From Flavobacterium geliluteum (GTDB lineage Bacteria; Bacteroidota; Bacteroidia; Flavobacteriales; Flavobacteriaceae): DNA of 64,000 bases. Below the pieces are notes generated by a model, which was not told the DNA's origin, did no database searches, and saw only the letters and a program-made list of their open reading frames with translations. The DNA lies in contig NZ_JAGFBV010000001.1 in the NCBI RefSeq assembly GCF_017948595.1, positions 186,001 through 250,000 of the forward strand, in the 5' to 3' direction. The position numbers and the translations under genes were made by a program. Of this stretch, positions 33,160 through 43,391 are shown piece by piece; position 1 is the first letter of the stretch; each line of letters starts with the position of its first letter.

Positions 33160-34422
33160 TTAATTGATGATATTGATCGAGTTAGCATTTCCTTTTCCAA
33201 TAATGCGCTCATATCGGTCATTACTTTCTCTGTAATACACCAAAATAGTGTACTCATTTTCGGTTTGGTAAAAGTTTCCGTCAATGGCATTTTCGTAATC
33301 AACTTGTCCATTTTTATCCGCTACCGTAAACTGAAAATTAGTAAAACCTTGTTTGATCATAACGGCTTTTTCGTAAGTGCCTTTATCCGAATTATAATCC
33401 ATCTTGTACTCGGGCGTCAAATTGTAATTATTAAACATTCCGGTGATATAAATGTCTTTGTTAAGTCTAAAAGCGGGTGCCGAGAGACTAAAGTAAACCC
33501 ACGCATAATCAGCTTCGATGGCGTTATCAGAGCCGTTGATGTTTTTAACCAAAAAATTTCCATTTATATCTTGGTTTAAGGTATAAATAAGGTTTGCTCT
33601 GGCTGGACTTGTGAATAAAAAAGAGCTGTAAATGTCACTATTCAAACCCACTTTTCCAATGTTATTGCTAACTGTACGAATGTCTTTGTTCTCAAAGTAT
33701 AAATATTCATTTCCGGCCCAGAATTGTGTTTCGGCATCATATTTATAAACCAATTGATTGCCTAAAGTATATTGTGGAACGATATTTTTTATAGAAGTAT
33801 TGAAGTCTCCATTTTGCATCAAAAATATTTTTATACTTTTTATAGGATTTTGAAAGACAATATCGTTAGAATTTACGGTAAAATCAAGATTATGTTTATG
33901 ATCAATATTACTAAGGTTTCGGCTTCGTTTGACCTGAGCGCTAACTGTTGCGCGATTTTCGTACAATAATAATTTTCTCGAAAAAACAACTTCTCTGTCT
34001 TCGTTTAAGATCTTCAGCATATAGTTACCTGAAATACGCAATTGAGTCGTAAATTGATTAGGAAAAGATAGTTTGTAATGTGAATAATTTTGAAGCGTAT
34101 TGAATGAATTCAAATAATTCATAATCCTTTGATTATCCATTCCTGCGATGTAATCATTCTTCAGAATATCGGTTGGTTTCCAGTTATAGTCGCAATGAAT
34201 GATTTCAAAATAATAATTAGCCTCATTGCCAAATAAATCATCAAATTGCAATTCAAATTCAGAACCTAACTCAAAAATAGGCACAACATTACTGCCATTT
34301 TGAACAAATGTCACTGTTTTGATATTGTATGGAGGAGCAACTTCGGTCTGTATTACCTGAGCTGTAGCCGAAGAAAAAATAAAAAGCAGCAGTATTTTTT
34401 GATACAAAAATTTTACCATCAT
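33160..34422 (-). CDS. DUF5103 / type IX secretion system plug-like protein
   Basis: A 420-residue secreted protein with a Sec signal (KILLLFIFSSATAQ). The order of segments matches DUF5103: PYNIKTVTF, FELQFDDLFGNEANYYFEIIHCDYNW, RISGNYMLKI and QFTVADKNGQVDYENAIDGNFYQTENEYTILVYYR. The family includes the Plug subunit that closes the SprA translocon of the T9SS in Flavobacterium johnsoniae. So this is either that subunit or a close paralog. Other T9SS genes are not in the window. Confidence 0.85.
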   Translation of the reverse strand: MMVKFLYQKILLLFIFSSATAQVIQTEVAPPYNIKTVTFVQNGSNVVPIFELGSEFELQFDDLFGNEANYYFEIIHCDYNWKPTDILKNDYIAGMDNQRIMNYLNSFNTLQNYSHYKLSFPNQFTTQLRISGNYMLKILNEDREVVFSRKLLLYENRATVSAQVKRSRNLSNIDHKHNLDFTVNSNDIVFQNPIKSIKIFLMQNGDFNTSIKNIVPQYTLGNQLVYKYDAETQFWAGNEYLYFENKDIRTVSNNIGKVGLNSDIYSSFLFTSPARANLIYTLNQDINGNFLVKNINGSDNAIEADYAWVYFSLSAPAFRLNKDIYITGMFNNYNLTPEYKMDYNSDKGTYEKAVMIKQGFTNFQFTVADKNGQVDYENAIDGNFYQTENEYTILVYYRESNDRYERIIGKGNANSINIIN

Positions 34423-34505
34423 ATTATGTTGTAAGATTGTAAATATAACAATTTTATGTAACGTAAGAAGAGGCTGCGTTTTAATGCTTTTAAAAATAAA
34501 ATGTA

Positions 34506-37500
34506 TTAAGAGCTTAAAATGTATTCTAAATTGGCTTCTATCTCGTTGCTGATGTAGCTTTCTTCTAAAAGCGAATCCGAAAGCAGCTTTTTGTTTTCCT
34601 GTAATTTGATTATCTTTTCTTCGACCGTATTTTTAGAGATAAAACGAATAACATTGACCTTGTTTAATTGTCCAATTCGATGTGCTCTTCCCACACCTTG
34701 CTTTTCGGCAAAAGGGTTCCACCACGGGTCTAAAAACAAAACATACGATGCTTTGGTAATATTCAGTCCAACGCCGCCAGCTTTTAGCGAAATAAAAAAG
34801 AACAAAGTATTTTCGTTTTCCTGAAACTGGTTTACTTGCTGCTCTCTTTTTTTGGTATTGGTTTCCCCTGTGATTTCGCAAAAATCAATTTTGTTTTCTT
34901 TGCACCAAGAAGTGTAAAAACTCAAATTAGTAACAAAGGAGCTAAAAATGATGGTTTTTTGTTTTCCTTTCACCAGATTTTCTAGATAATTGGTGACTGC
35001 AATATATTTTCCGGAATCAATTTCAGACTCGTTATCGATCATTTTCGGGTGATTGCTTAGTTGTCTCAACTTCATCAAAGTGTTGATGATGCTAATTTTG
35101 TCAGGGCTAAAACCATCTGTTTTTAATAAAAAATTCCGGGCTTTTGATTTTTCTTTTTCGTATAATTTCTCCTGCTCAGGATCCATATTACAATAATAAA
35201 TTTGTTCTGATAATTCGGGTAAGTCCTTCAAAACCTGTTCTTTGGTTCTTCTTAAAATGTAAGGCTGAATAAGTGTTTTTAATTCAGCCAAACTATTCTC
35301 GTCCTGCTTTTTTTCGATCGGAATTTTAAAATTTTCTGTAAAAAAAGCATAACTCCCCAAAATATCCGGATTGATAAATTGCATTTGCGACCACAAATCG
35401 TCTAAGGAATTTTCGATTGGTGTACCGCTCAATGCAATCTTATGAGCCGTATTTATTTGATTAATCGCTTTAAAAATTTTAGAGTTTTTGTTTTTAATGT
35501 ATTGACTTTCGTCTAAAATTAAGTAACGGAAATTATATTTTTCTAAAATTGCAATATCGCGGTGAACAATATTGTAGCTGGTAAAAATCAAATCTGATGA
35601 AGCCAACTTATGCGACAATAGTTTTCTGTCATTGCCAACATATTGCATTTTTGAAAAATGCGGCGTAAACTTTTGAGCCTCGTTGTACCAGTTAAAAACC
35701 AGTGACGAAGGCAAAACGATTAAGGTTTTTAGAGGTTCTCTTTCTACAACAGTTTCATTTTGAAACAAATCAAAGTTTGTTGTCTTCGTTGTAAAGCCTA
35801 ATTGCTCTTGCACTGCAACCAGAACGGCTAAGGTTTGTAATGTCTTTCCAAGTCCCATATCATCGGCCAGGCAAGCCCCCAAATTCGAGTTAAAATGTCC
35901 TAAAAGCCATTTTACACCCTCAATTTGATACGGTCTTAAAGTCGCTTTTAGCAATTCAGAGGCAGTATATTCTGCATTATAAATTGGAGTTGAGGTTGTT
36001 TTTAGTTCCGGAAATGCATCCAAAACTGCAAAATTATTTTTACGCAAAAGAAGGTTTCCATTTTCAGTTTTGGCTAATTTGGCTAGCGAACTGTATTTGG
36101 TGAGCCATTCTAAAGGGATCAGAAAATAACTGCCGTCAGGCAACAAAAAGAGTCTTTCTTTGCTTTTTATGTTTGTGATAATTTCGCTAAAGCTAAAACT
36201 AAATGTACCGCTGGTAATGATTATTTTTACATCAAACCAATCTTCTTTTGTTGTTGCTGTAGAAGAGGAAATAATAGCCTTTTCTGTACTGATTTCTTTA
36301 CTTTCGAGTTTTAAATTTTCTATTGTAAATCCCAGATTTTTTAGAGCTTCTTTATGATCAATAATAAACTGAATATTGGCGTACGGATCATGAATTTCTT
36401 CATCACGACTGCATCCAAACAATTCATTTTTAATTTTTAATAGTCCAATTTCGAGTAATTTGTTGGTGTACAAATTTTCATCAGAATTTCTTTTGTGTTG
36501 AATTATTCTGGGTTCATTTGAAATACTAAAATCAACAAAAGTATGTTTTGTTTTTGTTTTATTGGCATCAAATAAATAGCCATCATAATCAAAACAAAGC
36601 GTGATATAATAACAGTTTTTAAAAAAATCATAAACAGATTGCAGCGTACACGAAGTAATTTTATCGCGATGCTCGATTTCAAAACCGGTGGCTTCGATGT
36701 CTATTTTTTTGGCAATTTCTGGAATAAAATTTTTAAAATAAGTATCAACTAGTTTTGAGGGTATTTCAATTGATTTTTTCTTTAAAAAAGGCGAGAGTTT
36801 TTTAGCATTCAGGTCTTTTAATTGCCCTAATTTCTTGTCGATAATCAACCAGCCAGGTTCATCCAAAAGAATAGTTATGCTGCTATCCATTGGCGAAAAT
36901 AACGTTTGGTTTTCTTTTAAAGAAAGTGTGTATGTAATTCCTTCGGAATGTTTTTCAAATTGAATTTGAGGTTCTAAATAAAGCGCAGCTGTAGCAACTC
37001 TGGATCGATAAAAATCCTTTTCAACGCCCATATTGACAGACAATGGAAATTTTTCTTCTACAATCAGAGTGTAAAATATGTTCAAATTTGTTTTTAAATG
37101 CTGGCGAATGGCAAACTCAATTTTGGCATCTTTTTGCAAATCAGCAATTGTTTTTGCCGATTTGATTTTGGTACTGAATTTCTTGAAAATAAACTCAGAT
37201 TTTAAAGACTCGCAAACAGTGAGTATTTTTTTTGTACTGGCATCTAAATTTTCAAAAACAATTCCGAAACTTTCCAGTACATCCGGACTTGCTTTTTTAT
37301 TTAAATATTTAATTTCATCCGTATGCTCAAGAATGTAAGCTGTTGGAATATAAGTATCCAGGTTTTTATCTAAACCGATGTCAAAACAAAATTGAAATGA
37401 TTTCGAAGGTTCCAAGTTGAGGGATTTGGTTGGGGTGTAATTTAGGAAATTATCTAAAATTAAAAAGTTTTCAAAATAGCAATAAATTGAAAACTTTTTA

Positions 37501-37598
37501 AATGAACTTATATTATTTATAGGATGAAAATAGGGTTTAATTTTCCGGTTTAAAGCATAGTGGGATAATTTCACCTTTTGCCAAACAGTATTTTTCAA
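34506..37598 (-). CDS. SNF2-family DEAD/DEAH helicase (Rad54/HepA type)
   Basis: A 1030-residue protein. The N-terminal 560 residues have no motif I recognise. The SNF2 motor follows: motif I DDMGLGKTLQT, a Walker B of the form LILDESQYIKN (Ser where Gly or Ala is usual), SGTPIENSLDDLWSQMQF, and motifs V/VI LFLDPWWNPFAEKQGVGRAHRIGQ. It should translocate on dsDNA and displace proteins. The start is uncertain: the ATG at 37598 lies 62 bases inside the methyltransferase gene, and no other early ATG exists. A GTG at 37574 or a later TTG are alternatives. It is the last gene of map-methyltransferase-SNF2. Confidence 0.88.
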   Translation of the reverse strand: MKNTVWQKVKLSHYALNRKIKPYFHPINNISSFKKFSIYCYFENFLILDNFLNYTPTKSLNLEPSKSFQFCFDIGLDKNLDTYIPTAYILEHTDEIKYLNKKASPDVLESFGIVFENLDASTKKILTVCESLKSEFIFKKFSTKIKSAKTIADLQKDAKIEFAIRQHLKTNLNIFYTLIVEEKFPLSVNMGVEKDFYRSRVATAALYLEPQIQFEKHSEGITYTLSLKENQTLFSPMDSSITILLDEPGWLIIDKKLGQLKDLNAKKLSPFLKKKSIEIPSKLVDTYFKNFIPEIAKKIDIEATGFEIEHRDKITSCTLQSVYDFFKNCYYITLCFDYDGYLFDANKTKTKHTFVDFSISNEPRIIQHKRNSDENLYTNKLLEIGLLKIKNELFGCSRDEEIHDPYANIQFIIDHKEALKNLGFTIENLKLESKEISTEKAIISSSTATTKEDWFDVKIIITSGTFSFSFSEIITNIKSKERLFLLPDGSYFLIPLEWLTKYSSLAKLAKTENGNLLLRKNNFAVLDAFPELKTTSTPIYNAEYTASELLKATLRPYQIEGVKWLLGHFNSNLGACLADDMGLGKTLQTLAVLVAVQEQLGFTTKTTNFDLFQNETVVEREPLKTLIVLPSSLVFNWYNEAQKFTPHFSKMQYVGNDRKLLSHKLASSDLIFTSYNIVHRDIAILEKYNFRYLILDESQYIKNKNSKIFKAINQINTAHKIALSGTPIENSLDDLWSQMQFINPDILGSYAFFTENFKIPIEKKQDENSLAELKTLIQPYILRRTKEQVLKDLPELSEQIYYCNMDPEQEKLYEKEKSKARNFLLKTDGFSPDKISIINTLMKLRQLSNHPKMIDNESEIDSGKYIAVTNYLENLVKGKQKTIIFSSFVTNLSFYTSWCKENKIDFCEITGETNTKKREQQVNQFQENENTLFFFISLKAGGVGLNITKASYVLFLDPWWNPFAEKQGVGRAHRIGQLNKVNVIRFISKNTVEEKIIKLQENKKLLSDSLLEESYISNEIEANLEYILSS

Positions 37599-38310
37599 CC
37601 ATTTCAGGCGTCATCTTATTGGTGTAATCTTCTTCAATAACAATAAAACCAATGCTTCTTAACTTGTCAAAATAATCCCGACCGTAGATGCGAACGTGAT
37701 CGTATTGTCCGAATATTTTAGCACGCTCTTTTTGGTCGGTAATTGTATCGTCTGCAAAAGTTACTGCTCTTGATAAATCTTGCGGAATTTGCAAAACGGC
37801 CATTCCACCTGGTTTTAAAACGCGAAACAATTCCTGCATGGCTTTTGTATCATCCGGAATGTGTTCTAAAACGTGGTTACACAAAATCACATCATATTCA
37901 TTATCTTTAAAAGGCAAATTACAAATATCGGCTTTTACATCTGCCAGAGGCGAAAGTAAATCTGTTGTTGTATAATCAAGATTCTTTTGTTTGCGGAACA
38001 ATTTGTAAAAAGCTTGTTCGGGCGCAAAATGGAGTACTTTTTTGGGTGCTGTAAAAAAATCGGTTTGGTCGTTTAAGTACAACCAAAGCAAACGATGTCT
38101 CTCCAGCGAAAGCGTGCTTGGCGAAAGCACATTGTTACGCTGTTTTCCGTATCCGTAAGGCAAAAAACTTCTAAAACTTTTTCCGTCAATCGGATCAGTA
38201 TATTTGCTTCCTTTTAATGAAAGAGCCAAAATCGGACGAGCTACATAACTCAAACGAATTAATAATGGGCGTGGAATAGTGTTAAGTACTAATTTGAAAA
38301 GTTTTTTCAC
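37537..38310 (-). CDS. Class I SAM-dependent methyltransferase
   Basis: A 257-residue protein. The Methyltransf_11 domain spans about 85-200. It contains VLHFAPEQAFYKLF, an acidic motif II YTTTDLLSPLADVKADI and the post-motif FKDNEYDVILCNHVLEHIPDD, then LFRVLKPGGMAVLQIP. The substrate is unknown. The N-terminal 60 basic residues include a hydrophobic segment that may bind membrane. It lies 22 bases after map and overlaps the SNF2 frame at its 3' end. Confidence 0.88.
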   Translation of the reverse strand: MKKLFKLVLNTIPRPLLIRLSYVARPILALSLKGSKYTDPIDGKSFRSFLPYGYGKQRNNVLSPSTLSLERHRLLWLYLNDQTDFFTAPKKVLHFAPEQAFYKLFRKQKNLDYTTTDLLSPLADVKADICNLPFKDNEYDVILCNHVLEHIPDDTKAMQELFRVLKPGGMAVLQIPQDLSRAVTFADDTITDQKERAKIFGQYDHVRIYGRDYFDKLRSIGFIVIEEDYTNKMTPEMVEKYCLAKGEIIPLCFKPEN

Positions 38311-38332
38311 AGGATTAGATTCGGGTTTTTAT

Positions 38333-39151
38333 TTATAGGACTAATGGCACTTTTCTAAATTCATCTTCTTCGTTGCTTTCGATTCCGAGTGCTTTATAGA
38401 CGTAATAGAAAGTCGATAAAATTTCTGGTTTTCCGTCTACTAAAGCAACATCATGCTCAAAATGGGCACTTGGTTTTCCGTCGGCAGTTAGGATTGTCCA
38501 GCCATCTTTTAGTTGTTTGATGTTTCTTGTTCCCATGTTTATCATCGGTTCAATCGCAACCACCATACCTTCAACAAAAAGTTTTCCGCGACCTTTTTTT
38601 CCGTAGTTTGGCATTTCTGGTTCTTCGTGCATTTTTTGCCCTAAACCGTGTCCTACCAATTCGCGTACAACCCCGTAACCGTGAGATTCTGTATATTTCT
38701 GAATCGCATTTCCAACATCTTCCACACGATTTCCAGCTTTAAATTCTCTAATTCCTACGTACAAAGATTCTTTGGTTACCTGCAATAGTTTTTTGGTTTC
38801 AGGAGCAACTTCTCCAATTTCAAAACTGTAAGCGTGATCACCGTGATATCCGTTTTTATAAGCGCCACAATCTACAGAGATCACATCGCCACTTTTTAAA
38901 GGTGTATTGTTCGGAATTCCGTGTACAACTTGGGCGTTTGGGCTCATGCAAAGCGAATTCGGGAAGTCATACAACCCCAGAAAACTAGGTACCGCTCCGT
39001 GGTCACGAATAAATTCCTCGGCCAGTTTGTCCAGATATAATGTGGTAACTCCTTCTTTTATCTCAGAAGCAATCATACCTAAAGTTTTAGAAACGATCAA
39101 CGCACTTTCGCGCATCAACTCGATTTCTTCACGTGATTTTACAATAATCAT
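38333..39151 (-). CDS. map: Methionine aminopeptidase, type I
   Basis: A 272-residue MetAP that removes the initiator Met from nascent proteins. The two-metal ligand set is visible in VISVDCGAYKNGYHGDHAYSF (two Asp), GHGLGQKMHEEPEMPNYG (His), VAIEPMIN (Glu) and FEHDVALV (Glu). It has a promoter box directly upstream, and two genes follow on the same strand. Confidence 0.96.
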   Translation of the reverse strand: MIIVKSREEIELMRESALIVSKTLGMIASEIKEGVTTLYLDKLAEEFIRDHGAVPSFLGLYDFPNSLCMSPNAQVVHGIPNNTPLKSGDVISVDCGAYKNGYHGDHAYSFEIGEVAPETKKLLQVTKESLYVGIREFKAGNRVEDVGNAIQKYTESHGYGVVRELVGHGLGQKMHEEPEMPNYGKKGRGKLFVEGMVVAIEPMINMGTRNIKQLKDGWTILTADGKPSAHFEHDVALVDGKPEILSTFYYVYKALGIESNEEDEFRKVPLVL

Positions 39152-39171
39152 AATTTCGGATTTTCAGTTGG

Positions 39172-39179
39172 CAAAAGTA
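39172..39179 (-). promoter_or_regulatory. -7 promoter box of map
   Basis: The minus strand reads TACTTTTG, 20 bases before the ATG. Confidence 0.5.
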
Positions 39180-39325
39180 CAATTTTAATATTATTCTTTT
39201 TGTTTTTGATTTTGAATTTAATTTCAACAAATAATTTTTAAAAACCGCTAAATGTTACGTATTCCATTCGGCTCAAAAGTGTTTTCAAATTTTAATTGGC
39301 AGAAAAGCCGTAAATTAGCGAAAGA

Positions 39326-40597
39326 ATGAATTTTTTAATTATGAAAACCACTGCAGATCAAGAAATTATATCCAAACAAAAGGCTTTGAATAAAATGAAA
39401 AACAATGCTTTGGCGCTTTTAGGAGTTGCCGTATTGCTTTTTATAGTAGCCATTTATTTTAAAATTCCGATGCTACAGGCTTTTAGCGAAGCTGCAATGG
39501 TAGGTGGAATTGCAGATTGGTTTGCGGTGGTTGCGCTGTTTCGCCATCCATTGGGAATCCCTATTTGGCACACGGCGATTATTCCTTTAAAGAAAAACGA
39601 AATTGGCGAAAACCTAGGCAGTTTCGTTTCGGAAGAATTTCTAAACCGTGAAAAATTAGAAATCAAATTAGAAGAATTTAATTTTGCAACAAAAGCTTCA
39701 GAGTGGTTATCAGAAAAAGAAAATGCTGTTAAAATTGCCAATCTGGTCGCAGTCAATATTATTCCGGGTATTTTAAAAACCATCAACGACGAAGATATCA
39801 AGCATTTTATTCAAATTCAATTTAAAGAAAAACTCGAGGCAATTAATTTTGGAGATTGGGTAGCTTTGGCATTAGAACCGTTGCAAAAAGGACAATTGAA
39901 AGAACAAATGCTAACCAATATTATAGATGTTTTGTGCAACGAACTCATCGATAATAAAGATTTGATTCGAAAAAAAGTAAAAGAATCAACGCCAATTTTG
40001 ACCTTTGGCTTAGCCGATAAAAGCATTTCAGAAGGTGTTTTTAATGGTTTGTATGATTTCTTGAATGAAGCCAAAAATCCAGAAAGCGATATACGCGCCA
40101 AGATTGACCAATATGTGTATGATTTTCTCGATAAAGTAAAAAATTCAGAGGAAATGAGGGGTAAAATCAATAATGTAATTTTAGGTTTTGCCGGAAAAAA
40201 AGAAGTTCAGGATTACATCAACGGAATTTGGGATGAAATAAAAACGTCCATCCATCATGATTTAGATAAAGGAGATCAGTCTTCTATAAAAAATAATATT
40301 TCCAATCTGATTCAGACTTTTGGAAAAGGCATTAAAGAAGATCATGCTATGCTGAATAAGATCAATAATTTTATCAAAAATGATGTGCTTTCGGTGCTGA
40401 TTAATAATAAAAAAGTAATTGGAGATTTGATTGCTTCAACCGTAAAAAGTTGGGATGGAAAAGAAGTTTCTGAAAAATTAGAATTAGAAATAGGGAAGGA
40501 TTTACAGTACATCAGAATCAACGGAACGCTTGTTGGCGGGCTAATCGGGCTCGTAATTTATGCTTTCGAGTCCGTCTATCATCACTTTGTATTGTAA
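39326..40597 (+). CDS. DUF445 membrane protein
   Basis: A 423-residue protein of the DUF445 family. It has an N-terminal membrane segment (about 27-47) and the hallmark EAAMVGGIADWFAVVALFRHPLG, with IPLKKNEIGENLGSFV. A long charged helical region predicted to be coiled coil follows, and a C-terminal membrane helix (GTLVGGLIGLVIYAFESVY). It has the look of a membrane-tethered coiled-coil protein of unknown function. The start may be 39326 or the ATG at 39341 (MKTTADQ). Confidence 0.88.
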   Translation: MNFLIMKTTADQEIISKQKALNKMKNNALALLGVAVLLFIVAIYFKIPMLQAFSEAAMVGGIADWFAVVALFRHPLGIPIWHTAIIPLKKNEIGENLGSFVSEEFLNREKLEIKLEEFNFATKASEWLSEKENAVKIANLVAVNIIPGILKTINDEDIKHFIQIQFKEKLEAINFGDWVALALEPLQKGQLKEQMLTNIIDVLCNELIDNKDLIRKKVKESTPILTFGLADKSISEGVFNGLYDFLNEAKNPESDIRAKIDQYVYDFLDKVKNSEEMRGKINNVILGFAGKKEVQDYINGIWDEIKTSIHHDLDKGDQSSIKNNISNLIQTFGKGIKEDHAMLNKINNFIKNDVLSVLINNKKVIGDLIASTVKSWDGKEVSEKLELEIGKDLQYIRINGTLVGGLIGLVIYAFESVYHHFVL

Positions 40598-40604
40598 TCC
40601 CAAA

Positions 40605-40636
40605 AGTGATATGAGTTATGATAAACCCATATCACT
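40605..40636. other. Hairpin between convergent DUF445 and tolC-like genes
   Basis: AGTGATATG and CATATCACT are 14 bases apart, with further AGTT/AACC pairing. There is no T-run, so it is a weak terminator at best. Confidence 0.4.
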
Positions 40637-40656
40637 CATGAGAATAACAGCAACCT

Positions 40657-42045
40657 TTAATCAGGATTTGCCATGATTTTAAAAAGCTCTGAATTGGACA
40701 TGTAAAATCTGTTTTCGAGCGCAATAGAAGCCAGTTTTGCACTTACAAGGTTGTTCTCTCGCGTGTTAATTAAAAACAAAGAACTTTCTCCAAACGAAAA
40801 TAGACGTTCCTCTGAGTCCAGCATGGTAATATTATTTTCTACCAGATCTTTTGCTAACTTTTTTTGCTTTAACAGCGAATTAATTTCAGTTTTTTGGGCA
40901 TTTATTTTATTGGTCAGCTGAGTTTTCTCTAAAGCTAGAGCAAATTGGCTTTCTTGAACTTTATATTTTGCCAATTTCAAACTTCCTCGTTCTTTTCTTA
41001 AAAATAAAGGGAAGTAAAATTCTAAGCCAATTTTATAATCATCAAAACGATAATTGTCGATGTAGCTTGGTTCTGATAAATAGGAGTAACCTACATTGAT
41101 TTTCGGCAAAAGCATATTTTGCTTCAGATCTTTTTCTACATTCAAAATGTCTATTTTGTTTTGCAAAGCATTTAATTTTGGATGTGTTTCCGGATTAAAA
41201 TCGTTTTGCAACAAATCATTTGTTTTTAACGTTTCCTGCAATGTAGCTTCGAGCGCAGTTTCCGGCACCAGTTCTTCAGAAATTTCTAACGGAATATTGT
41301 TTTCCAGCCACATAAAATTGGACAATTCTAGTTTTGCTTTGGCTAGTTTTAATTTAGAATCTTCTAGACTTAATGCTCGGTTTTTTACTATAATTCCGGC
41401 TTCAATGCTATCTATGGCAGGTTTATCGCCTTGCGTAATTAAGGATTTTATTCCTTCCAAACGTATTTCAGCATTTTTGTTGTAATTTTCGTAAAGTTTC
41501 ATTTCTTCAAAATTCTTTTTCCAATTAAAATAAGCAATTGAAGCATCGTACAAAACGTTTACGGCTTGCAATTTTCTTTCAGAATCACTTAGTTTTATCT
41601 GAATTTTAGCTTTGCGAACATCAGCCATTCTCTGGTTGATTAATAATCCCTGACCAATCGGAACGCTGATTCCAAAAGAAGTTAATCCTTGATTTGGGGT
41701 CGTATTTTCGGGATTTAGATAAACACCTTCGTTATTATCAAAACCTGCTTTTAACTCAATTCCGTACCAGGTTGGTATTTTAAAACTACTGTTTAGAATA
41801 GAATAATATTCTTTATCCTTAAATTGTTTTTGACTAAAATCGACTTCAATTTTGGGGTCAAAACCACCTCGGGCCATCATCAAATTGGCTTGTGCTTTAC
41901 TTATTTCTAAATTCGCATTTTTTACCAAAGGATGGTATTTTTTTACATATCCAAGAAACTCATTGTAGGTAAGTTCTTTAGAAATGGGTTGCTGGCCAAA
42001 AACGGTACAAGCCAAAAAAAGAAAAGCGATACATATTGGTTTCAT
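40657..42045 (-). CDS. TolC-family outer-membrane efflux protein
   Basis: A 462-residue protein with a Sec signal (MKPICIAFLFLACTVFGQQ). It has two OEP repeats, each a long coiled-coil helix pair with short strands; VKNANLEISKAQANLMMARGGFDPKIEVDFSQKQF marks the first. It provides the outer-membrane channel for the adjacent ABC-HlyD pair. Its ATG shares a base with the HlyD stop (TAATG), so stoichiometric coupled translation is likely. Confidence 0.92.
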   Translation of the reverse strand: MKPICIAFLFLACTVFGQQPISKELTYNEFLGYVKKYHPLVKNANLEISKAQANLMMARGGFDPKIEVDFSQKQFKDKEYYSILNSSFKIPTWYGIELKAGFDNNEGVYLNPENTTPNQGLTSFGISVPIGQGLLINQRMADVRKAKIQIKLSDSERKLQAVNVLYDASIAYFNWKKNFEEMKLYENYNKNAEIRLEGIKSLITQGDKPAIDSIEAGIIVKNRALSLEDSKLKLAKAKLELSNFMWLENNIPLEISEELVPETALEATLQETLKTNDLLQNDFNPETHPKLNALQNKIDILNVEKDLKQNMLLPKINVGYSYLSEPSYIDNYRFDDYKIGLEFYFPLFLRKERGSLKLAKYKVQESQFALALEKTQLTNKINAQKTEINSLLKQKKLAKDLVENNITMLDSEERLFSFGESSLFLINTRENNLVSAKLASIALENRFYMSNSELFKIMANPD

Positions 42046-43391
42046 TATTTTTTTTCTTTAGTTACTTTTTCTCCACTTTTATAATAATTAGGAGGAAATC
42101 CGTTTAAGGTTCTCCAAATTTCAAACCAAATTGGTACTGTATCCAATAGTGCAATTGTTTGAGCACCAGAGCCAATGCTCAATTGTTTTGGCCAATGTGC
42201 TTCGTTTGGATCTGGGGCAATTAAGATTCTGTATTTACCATTTTCACTTATAAAATTTTCGATAGCAACCACTTTCCCTCCAAAAGTACCATAGGAAATA
42301 TCCGGCCATCCTGAAAATACAATAGTAGGCCAACCGTCGAACCAAATGCGTATTTTTTCTCCTTTTTTAATCAGAGGTAAATCAATCGGGTTGATAAAAG
42401 TTTCTACTGCAATATCGTACTGAGAAGGCATAATGGTTACAATTGGCGTTCCTTCTTTTATAGTTTCGCCCAAACCTGCCTGCAATGCTCGGTTGATATA
42501 GCCACTTTGAACCGCTCTGATGTAGTACATTCCGTTTCGTAAACTGTAATTGGCGTACTGATTTTCTAATTTACTCACCTGAGCTTCTGTATCAAATTTA
42601 TTACTCAAAGTCGTAAACTGATCGCTTTTTGCTTTGGATATTTTTTCAGCATATTCAGCGCCAATTCGGTTGATTTCAACCTGAGCATTGATAAATTCAT
42701 TTTTGCTGGTGAGATATTTGTTTTCCTGTGTAATAATTTTAGCATCAACATCTTGTAATTTCAAGCGTTTTTCCTCGACATCGGTCAGCGGTTTCAAACC
42801 TTCTTTGTTCAGTTGTACAGAACGGTTGTATTGTGTATTCGCAATTCTCAATTGTGTTTTTGCAGCCACAAGATCCATGCTGTCACTTTTTATTTTTAAG
42901 ATCGATTGTTTGACCTTGTTTCGGGCTTGCTCAAGTTTTAATATTTTTTCGTTTTCTATAGATTGAATTTGAGTCGAAAGCGTATTCACTTTATCATCAT
43001 AAGATTCTAGCGAATTCTTTTTTGCATCAACCTGATTTTTGGTATTTGCAACCAAATTAGGATCCATGTAATCCTCTTTTATTTCAGAAATAAACAAAAT
43101 GGTATCACCTTTTTTTACAAAATCGCCTTCTTGTACGTACCATTTTTCAATTCTACCCGAAATAACACTCTGTATCGATTGTGGTCTTTGGTTGGGTTTT
43201 AAAGTCGTTACAGAACCCGATCCCGAGATATTTTGTGTCCATGGCAGGAAAAGAGCAACGATTCCTAAAATGGATGTACCTATTATTATTTTATTTAAAA
43301 TTCTGAAATGAGGCCTGTTGCTGAGGTTTTTTACAGTCTCGTAGTGATCAAGTGGCTGTAGTTTTGTTTTATTGTCAGATATGTTTAGCAT
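42045..43391 (-). CDS. HlyD-family periplasmic adaptor
   Basis: A 448-residue adaptor with a short cytosolic tail and one membrane helix (about 32-50). A lipoyl half (SIQSVISGRIEKWYVQEGDFVKKGDTI) and a long coiled coil (about 110-290) follow, then the second lipoyl half (YIRAVQSGYINRALQAGLGETIKEGTPIVTI) and a beta-barrel region. It bridges the inner-membrane ABC protein and the TolC channel, as in type I secretion. It overlaps the ABC gene by 7 bases. Confidence 0.92.
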   Translation of the reverse strand: MLNISDNKTKLQPLDHYETVKNLSNRPHFRILNKIIIGTSILGIVALFLPWTQNISGSGSVTTLKPNQRPQSIQSVISGRIEKWYVQEGDFVKKGDTILFISEIKEDYMDPNLVANTKNQVDAKKNSLESYDDKVNTLSTQIQSIENEKILKLEQARNKVKQSILKIKSDSMDLVAAKTQLRIANTQYNRSVQLNKEGLKPLTDVEEKRLKLQDVDAKIITQENKYLTSKNEFINAQVEINRIGAEYAEKISKAKSDQFTTLSNKFDTEAQVSKLENQYANYSLRNGMYYIRAVQSGYINRALQAGLGETIKEGTPIVTIMPSQYDIAVETFINPIDLPLIKKGEKIRIWFDGWPTIVFSGWPDISYGTFGGKVVAIENFISENGKYRILIAPDPNEAHWPKQLSIGSGAQTIALLDTVPIWFEIWRTLNGFPPNYYKSGEKVTKEKK

